Below are positions 57,697-64,000 of a stretch of 64,000 nucleotides of DNA, one piece after another. The notes beneath the pieces were generated by a model that was not told the DNA's origin, made no database searches, and was given only the letters and a program-made list of their open reading frames with translations. Where the stretch lies: assembly GCF_048128805.1 (NCBI RefSeq), contig NC_136010.1, forward strand, positions 25,064,980 through 25,128,979, given 5' to 3'. Each line of letters opens with the position of its first letter. Position 1 is the stretch's first letter. Source of the DNA: Centroberyx gerrardi. Taxonomy: Eukaryota > Chordata > Actinopteri > Beryciformes > Berycidae. The position numbers and the translations under genes are program-made.

Positions 57697-59832
57697 ACAC
57701 CACACACACTTGTCACCTGATATAGGAATGTCTGTGAGTTGTGTGAGCCAAATGTCAAATGCCTTGTTCACCTGCTAGCACTCTGCTGGACAAACACAGC
57801 CGCCTAGTTATTGCCTCATTTACAAAAACAGAAATGAGCTGCTTTTGACTGTCCGCTGAACTTGACCAGCGCCTCGTGTTCCAAGTTCATTTTAGAGGTG
57901 CAACTTTGCGATTCGGTCAGTAAAAGTCATTCCTGGGTGATTATCAGCAATGCTATTTCTGGAAAATCGGTTTATTGGTCCATAGGGATTCAGTTATGTC
58001 CTGTGTTTGGACTGGAAAAGTGGAAGCGCCACTGTCTCCCATCCTTGTTGCCCCAGAGCACAGAGCCGCTCCCTCTGCCCTTTGCTGGCCAAGACTGTGG
58101 AGAGTGGAGCTGAAATGCCTCAGTCCTGGAGTGTCCGCATGTTTACAGAGAGTCATGTGCTATGAGTTCAGCTGTTCGGAGACTAGGTGAGGCTTTGGGC
58201 CTTCGTGAGATCCCCCTCGGTCCCTGTTTTGCACCTGATAAATCTGCAAGTGTAGCTGCTGTGAATCTGCACCAGCAACAAATGCGGAAGGCGGAAAGCT
58301 CTTTGATTTGGGGAGTGTTCATGGTTTTGTTCAATAAAGGATACCTTTCTTTGTGAAATTGCAAGAGAGTGTTTGGTTCGGCTGGTTCCATCCCTCTGAA
58401 ACAGCTATAGAAATCTATTTCAAAAGTCTCTCCTCCTTTCTCCTGGTCTTGTGATGCAGCGTAGAAGAACGTTTTCTTTCAAATACGCTTGAAGAGGATC
58501 AAATGTTTGCAGAGCCGATTTGATACGCAACCGCTTTCTGAAAGATTCTTGTGGTTCCGCAGCCGAGCCTTGAACCTCTTCTCTGGTTTTGCTCCTGGTC
58601 CCAAAAATCCAGGCATTTTTGAATAGCTGGGCCATCTGCTTGCTAAGGGTCCGTTCCACAAGCACAATATCACATTACCCACACTCGACCGTGCCGTAGT
58701 GTGGGGGATGAATGGACGAGGATGCGTGGATATGGTGTTACCAGAGACGGCAGTGCAGAACAATTCTGTTATTTACAGATCGGCTGCTTTTGTCGCTCAC
58801 TGGGTTGCTTTTGCCTCGCAGGCTGATGGACGGGAATCTGTTTCTGTCTCACAATCCTCTCATCTGTTTGCTTTGTCTCTTCAGTCTTTGTAATGTTTGG
58901 TAAAAACAGGTGTGATCCTACTTTCTCAAGGTATGGAAGCTATGTTTCCAGTATTTGACCATTAATGTTACCACATTAAACTACATTCATGCCAGCTATG
59001 CCGCAGACTGGTGCCATTCACACTGTGGCGTGATTATTCTGATTGGGTAACAATCATAATACAGGAAGCGGTTAGGTTACCAGTCGGCGCTCAAGCCTCT
59101 TCCAACCGACACTGACAGAAGAAAGGGTCGAAGGCCATTTCAGCTGCAGCTGGTCATTGAAAAGCGCTGCTCTGCATCTGAAACGTCCATTTTCAAGCCC
59201 TTTCACTGAATCGTAAAAGTAAGACCGCTAAGCATGCACGCAGCGCGGACAGGGCGTTATGATTTATAAATGTCAAATGTCGTGCGCCTTTCATCGGCGT
59301 GAGAACTGAAGAGGAGTGGGGAAAGCGGGGGCAAAGTTAGCCCTTTTGAAATCAGATGCCAAGTGAACCGTCGCCAGCAGGCCGCCTCCTTTGTACATTT
59401 CAGGTGTTACAAAGGATGAAAGCTATATTTTTGAGCTTTTGTCCAGAAGTTTAGTCAGCTGCATGGTGTGTCATCATGAGAAGTGGAAAGAATTGACCAG
59501 GATGGGATGTATTCACTTCATCTGCCGGGTTCCTGATGAGCTCCTGTCTTCCTCCTGTCTCTGAATGAATCACTATGTTGGATGAGTCCAGCATGATTTC
59601 ACCTGATTGATCCCCGAACCTCTGTAACCTGGAGGTAGGATATAGGTGTGTGGGGAACAGACAGACTGTGTAAAGAGGCTGGACATCTTGATCTTAGGTA
59701 GGTGTGTGTCTCTGTCTGCACAAGAATATGTGCATGTCCACTAGTGCCAGATTTCTATGATGGAGGTATTTAGGGCGTTCCCCTATCAGTCAATGCAACA
59801 ACAGCTGGTGGTCCCTCATGGTACATTCCTCT

Positions 59833-59835
<3 letters not shown>

Positions 59836-59880
<45 letters not shown>
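59836..59880. repeat. (GT)n microsatellite
   Basis: GT repeat of about 22 units followed by a short GA stretch. Confidence 0.95.
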
Positions 59881-59891
<11 letters not shown>

Positions 59892-60029
59892 TGTGTGTGT
59901 AGGGTGTGGGAGTTTGTGTTGTAGTGAGGAGTGGAGATTTAGAGGAGGACACTTGCTGGGGCACCAATGTGGCCACAGGCATCGCTGGGAAGATAAAGAA
60001 AGTCAATGGTACTGTAGAAAATACTCATG

Positions 60030-61452
60030 TTCTTCTCTTCTCTGTCTTCTAGAAAACACCTTGTCTCTCCTCTCTGTCTTCTAGAAAACACTTTGTCTCT
60101 GCTCTCTGTCTTCTAGGAAACACTTTGTCTCTCCTCTCTGTCTTCTAGAAAACACTTTGTCTCTCCTCTGTCTTCTAGAAAACACTTTGTCTCTGCTCTG
60201 TCTTCTAGAAAACACTTTGTCTCTGCTCTCTGTCTTCTAGGAAACACTTTGTCTCTCTTCTCTGTCTTCTAGAAAACACTGTCTCTGCTCTCTGTCTTCT
60301 AGAAAACACCTTGTCTCTCCTCTCTGTCTTCTAGAAAACACTTTGTCTCTCTTCTCTGTCTTCTAGAAAACACTGTCTCTGCTCTCTGTCTTCTAGAAAA
60401 CACTTTGTCTCTCCTCTCTGTCTTCTAGAAAACACTTTGTCTCTCCTCTCTGTCTTCTAGAAAACACTTTGTCTCTCCTCTGTCTTCTAGAAAACACTTT
60501 GTCTCTGCTCTCTGTCTTCTAGGAAACACTTTGTCTCTCTTCTCTGTCTTCTAGAAAACACTGTCTCTGCTCTCTGTCTTCTAGAAAACACCTTGTCTCT
60601 CCTCTGTCCTCTAGAAAACACTGTCTCTGCTCTCTGTCTTCTAGAAAACACCTTGTCTCTCCTCTGTCTTCTAGAAAACACTTTGTCTCTGCTCTCTGTC
60701 TTCTAGGAAACACTTTGTCTCTCCTCTCTGTCTTCTAGAAAACACTTTGTCTCTCCTCTGTCTTCTAGAAAACACTTTGTCTCTCCTCTGTCTTCTAGAA
60801 AACACTTTGTCTCTCCTCTGTCTTCTAGAAAACACTGTCTCTGCTCTCTGTCTTCTAGAAAACACTTTGTCTCTCCTCTGTCTTCTAGAAAACACTTTGT
60901 CTCTGCTCTCTGTCTTCTAGGAAACACTTTGTCTCTCCTCTCTGTCTTCTAGAAAACACTTTGTCTCTCCTCTGTCTTCTAGAAAACACTTTGTCTCTCC
61001 TCTGTCTTCTAGAAAACACCTTGTCTCTCCTCTCTGTCTTCTAGAAAACACCTTGTCTCTCCTCTCTGTCTTCTAGAAAACACTTTGTCTCTCCTCTGTC
61101 TTCTAGAAAACACCTTGTCTCTCCTCTGTCTTCTAGAAAACACTTTGTCTCTCCTCTGTCTTCTAGAAAACACTTTGTCTCTGCTCTCTGTCTTCTAGGA
61201 AACACTTTGTCTCTCTTCTCTGTCTTCTAGAAAACACTTTGTCTCTCCTCTCTGTCTTCTAGAAAACACTTTGTCTCTCCTCTCTGTCTTCTAGAAAACA
61301 CCTTGTCTCTCCTCTCTGTCTTCTAGAAAACACTTTGTCTCTCCTCTCTGTCTTCTAGAAAACACTTTGTCTCTCCTCTCTGTCTTCTAGAAAACACCTT
61401 GTCTCTCCTCTCTGTCTTCTAGAAAACACTTTGTCTCTCCTCTCTGTCTTCG
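60030..61452. repeat. Minisatellite, about 45 units of 27-33 bp
   Basis: The unit centres on TCTGTCTTCTAGAAAACAC followed by a variable TTTGTCTCT(C/G)CTC spacer. About 45 copies were counted by eye over 1.4 kb. Variants (TAGGAAAC versus TAGAAAAC, CACCTTG versus CACTTTG, loss of TTTG) recur in blocks, which suggests higher-order duplication. Every unit has a pyrimidine tract ending in CTAG, like a 3' splice site. On the minus strand the array is open in places for 64-74 codons (Arg/Gln-rich FSRRQRRDKV), which follows from the repeat and is not evidence of a gene. Confidence 0.95.
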
Positions 61453-64000
61453 AAGCAGATTATTTGGCTCCAAAACCCTTTTTGAGATCCTTTCATAACC
61501 CTTGGAGCCAATTTGAAATGGTCATTTCTAGCCACTTATTTTATCATTTTACAAGCATAGTGCCTCTTGAAAGGCTTTCAGAGAGTTGACCCCGGGTCAG
61601 ATATGCTTGCTATCTCCAGGGTGGATTGGATCCCAGGCCTCAATAAGCCCCCGAGGGTGTTTGGCTGACGGTCAGATTGGCAGCCTAATAAATACTTCTT
61701 TTCATTAGCGGTAAGCTTCTATCCACTGTACTTAAATGGAAATCCTCTCCATCTCCTTCCTTACCCGGTCGACCATACAGTAGTGTGGGGAATGGAAAAG
61801 ATTCTTGCATGTACTCTTCTCTGTGCTATGTGCTGATGTCGATGAGTTTACTGGGAACAACAGCAATATGGAGTCGAAGACAAGCTTCCCTATGGGGACA
61901 ATGAAGTTTTTTACCGTATGGTGCCAGCACACTTCACTTGAGAACAGGTGAATAGCAAATACAAGCAAGCATAGACTTGCATACAGTGTTTAGACCAATA
62001 AATCCAATGACTCACATTACATAGACTCCATCTTATTAAATCAACCGTGGGACTAGTCACTGTGTGGGTGCTTGATTTAAGTAGCTGCATAATACAACAA
62101 CATGGTCAAGATTAACCCTCACTAATGTAATCCTTTTTGAAAACCTAATCTGCTTATATCAGGTCAGCTGAATAGGCTCCTTTTCCACATATGCAGAAAA
62201 AACATGTCATATTGAAGCCAGAGGGTGTGGTTTTTATTGTACTGGAGCAGCTCTAAGCCCCAGGACAGTTGCCTAAGAGCCTCGCCACCAGCCTCAGCCT
62301 CAGCCTCAGCCTCAGCCTTCGCCTCAGCCGCAGCCCCTGTCCCCTTCCCCAGCTCCCTGGAGAGGCTTTTTCAGGCCCCGGCCCAGACTGCTGCCCAGCT
62401 TCTAGCCAAAACCTTAAACCCCCAGCTGCCCCTCTCTGTGTTCCTGCCTGCCTCAGGCCCCAGCCCTGCCCTGTCCCTTATAGAACTAGAATTGATAGAA
62501 GATAACTGGCAGAAAATGTTGATATTGCTGTTGCTGAAATTAGTAAGTTTCATGTGTGAACTGTGCTAAGGTTTATGAAAGTGAATGTTCAATGCAACTT
62601 CCATAGGAAAGTTCAGTGAAATGATGCCTCTCCTGTGGTAACTCACCAACTTTTTCAGCCTCATGCACCAAACAAATGCTTATTTATTCCCTGATAAATT
62701 ATCAAACATTATACAGGAACCATAATAACTACCAGTATAGTAATAGTTTTCTAGGGCTGATTCGGATCGGCAAATTTTTAACAGTGTGTCATTTTACCTT
62801 GATCGGACGTTCACCGATGACCTAGTTAGAATGTTTATCAGACCATTCATCGGGCACCCCTAATACTAACCAAATGGCCGCTCCAAAATGGTGATTTGAA
62901 TGGGAATGCCCATTCTGTCCATTTCACTTCTGTCTACCCCTGAGCCCTTGCTTCTTGGCCCGAAGCTTTGGCTGCTGGACAGTTACATGTGGCCCCAGTC
63001 GCCTATTAGCCCCCCCTCAACCTCCCAGCCACCCCCCCAAGCTGTAGCCTCTTGCCCCCAGCCACCGGCCCCTGGACAGTTGCCTTTGCACCCAGTAGAG
63101 CTATGCTAGCGATCTGCCTGACTCACAGGTGCTAGCATTCCCTTTCTAGAGGAAATGCCAGTGGATTTGTCTGTGGCATTTCTGCTCTGAGCTGTGGCTT
63201 GGTGGCACTGGCAACTGGCACTAATGTTCTGAAATGTAATCGTGGCACCACCTGAACCTGATACCCATGGTCATGTCAAGTAAACCTCCACATCGGCATT
63301 TGATTTGCTTGAATGTTTCATTGTCTTACTCAAGAGTACGCATGTGTTTGTTAAGATAGGATTCAGGCTTGAATTAATTATTCCTACTAACAAGGGCTCA
63401 AAAACACCAGTGGTCAATGAATGATCAATATCATTTGCACAATTGTCAAGGTAACTTTCTTGGAATTGATTGATCAAAGAAAAAGGACTGAACCGCCTTA
63501 TTCCGCTGTCAATCCAGCTAATGGGTTTGGGATTACTTGTTTGTACATGCAGTGAGAGGGCCCAGGGTCTATTGCTAAGTCAGCTTTGCTTCTCACATTG
63601 TCTGCAGGGGCTTGGCTGTTATATGGGGGTTCATCTGATTGTCAGGTTTATCAGCAGTGGAAGGGGATTTGCAGAGAGTCAGTTCAGATCATGATAGATA
63701 GCGGATGGGTTTAATCCCTTTAGGCTACTGAAGACAAGGGGATGAGATGGGAGAAGACAGAAGAATCCTTTGCCTTGATTAGGCCCTTGATGGTTTGTAA
63801 ACCATGCTGTCTGCGTTTGTTTTGTCTGTTTTATACAGTCAGTAACATTAGTAGCATTAGTACTGGAGCAATTAGTATTCGGACAAAGCAAATTATTCAT
63901 TTTGCTCAATTTGCTCTATATGAATAAGCCCACATAAATAAATATCAACTCTAGATCTTTTTTTCTCAATATGTAGGCTTTTTCCTGCATGCCTCACATG
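61453..64000. other. No recognised gene; C-rich repeated patches
   Basis: No coding exon is recognised. A CCTCAG hexamer repeat lies at about 62,285-62,325 in a C-rich stretch (62,250-62,480), and a second C-rich stretch lies at 62,930-63,110. Both contain CTGGACAGTT- or CAGGACAGTT-type blocks (about 62,261, 62,976 and 63,070). Open frames there are Pro/Ala/Ser-rich and lack support as genes. Confidence 0.5.

Larger units (their letters stand above)
56988..60020. other. No recognised gene; CA and GT microsatellites
   Basis: No coding exon is recognised. A compound CA/CT/CA repeat lies at 57,461-57,546, a CA repeat at 57,634-57,690 and a GT repeat at 59,836-59,880. If the donor at 56,988 is real, this would be intron of the unseen gene. 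Confidence 0.5.

Noticed and set aside
60487..60927. Arg/Gln-rich minus-strand frames of 64-74 codons
   Set aside because: They arise from the minisatellite unit, change frame with unit length and have no gene context.
60030..61452. CRISPR-like array
   Set aside because: The repeats are contiguous variants of one unit with no unique spacers, in a vertebrate genome.
62225..62569. Pro/Ala/Ser-rich frame as a gene
   Set aside because: Driven by a CCTCAG hexamer repeat and C-rich sequence, with no domain and no splice context.

Overview
The window is vertebrate nuclear DNA, most likely from a teleost fish. Three intact multi-exon genes are visible: two type II keratins and a p38-type MAP kinase. 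The long non-coding stretches are full of microsatellites and fish-type transposon debris (V-SINE-like tRNA-derived SINEs, an L2-like LINE, and hAT, Tc1/mariner and TTAA-flanked elements). No bacterial or viral gene, CRISPR array or rRNA was seen.

Layout. 1-3.9 kb: no recognised gene, several microsatellites. 4.1-11.0 kb (+): a type II keratin, krt8-like, 8 coding exons, 542 aa. 11-32 kb: a 21-kb intergenic stretch built largely of nested transposons, including a decayed LINE (14.5-16 kb), a hAT element with a perfect 8-bp target duplication (16.0-16.9 kb) and a large foldback element (19.5-20.2 kb). 32.4-38.6 kb (+): a second type II keratin, glycine-rich and krt5-like, 9 coding exons, 575 aa. 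38.6-43.6 kb: more repeats. 43.6-51.8 kb (-): a p38 MAP kinase, best matching fish mapk13, 12 exons, 364 aa, convergent with krt5. 52-64 kb: repeats, a possible first exon of an unseen + strand gene ending at 56,987, and a 1.4-kb minisatellite at about 60.03-61.45 kb.

The coding sequences were rebuilt exon by exon from GT/AG sites. All three join into frames without internal stops, and the internal exon sizes are the same in both keratins or match those I recall for p38 genes. The keratins are a tandem pair that should make type II subunits of epithelial intermediate filaments. The kinase is a stress-activated signalling enzyme with no direct functional link to them other than position.

I found no convincing undescribed biological system. 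The points most worth a second look are the splice-acceptor-like minisatellite, long CT microsatellites that form the acceptor tracts of two mapk13 exons, inverted copies of one repeat family on both sides of mapk13 exon 1, a TCTCGCGAGA motif at the apex of the foldback element, copies of the krt8 exon 2 end inside its intron 2, and an Ala in place of the usual Gly in a kinase motif. All family names for repeats come from memory of motifs, not from a database search.
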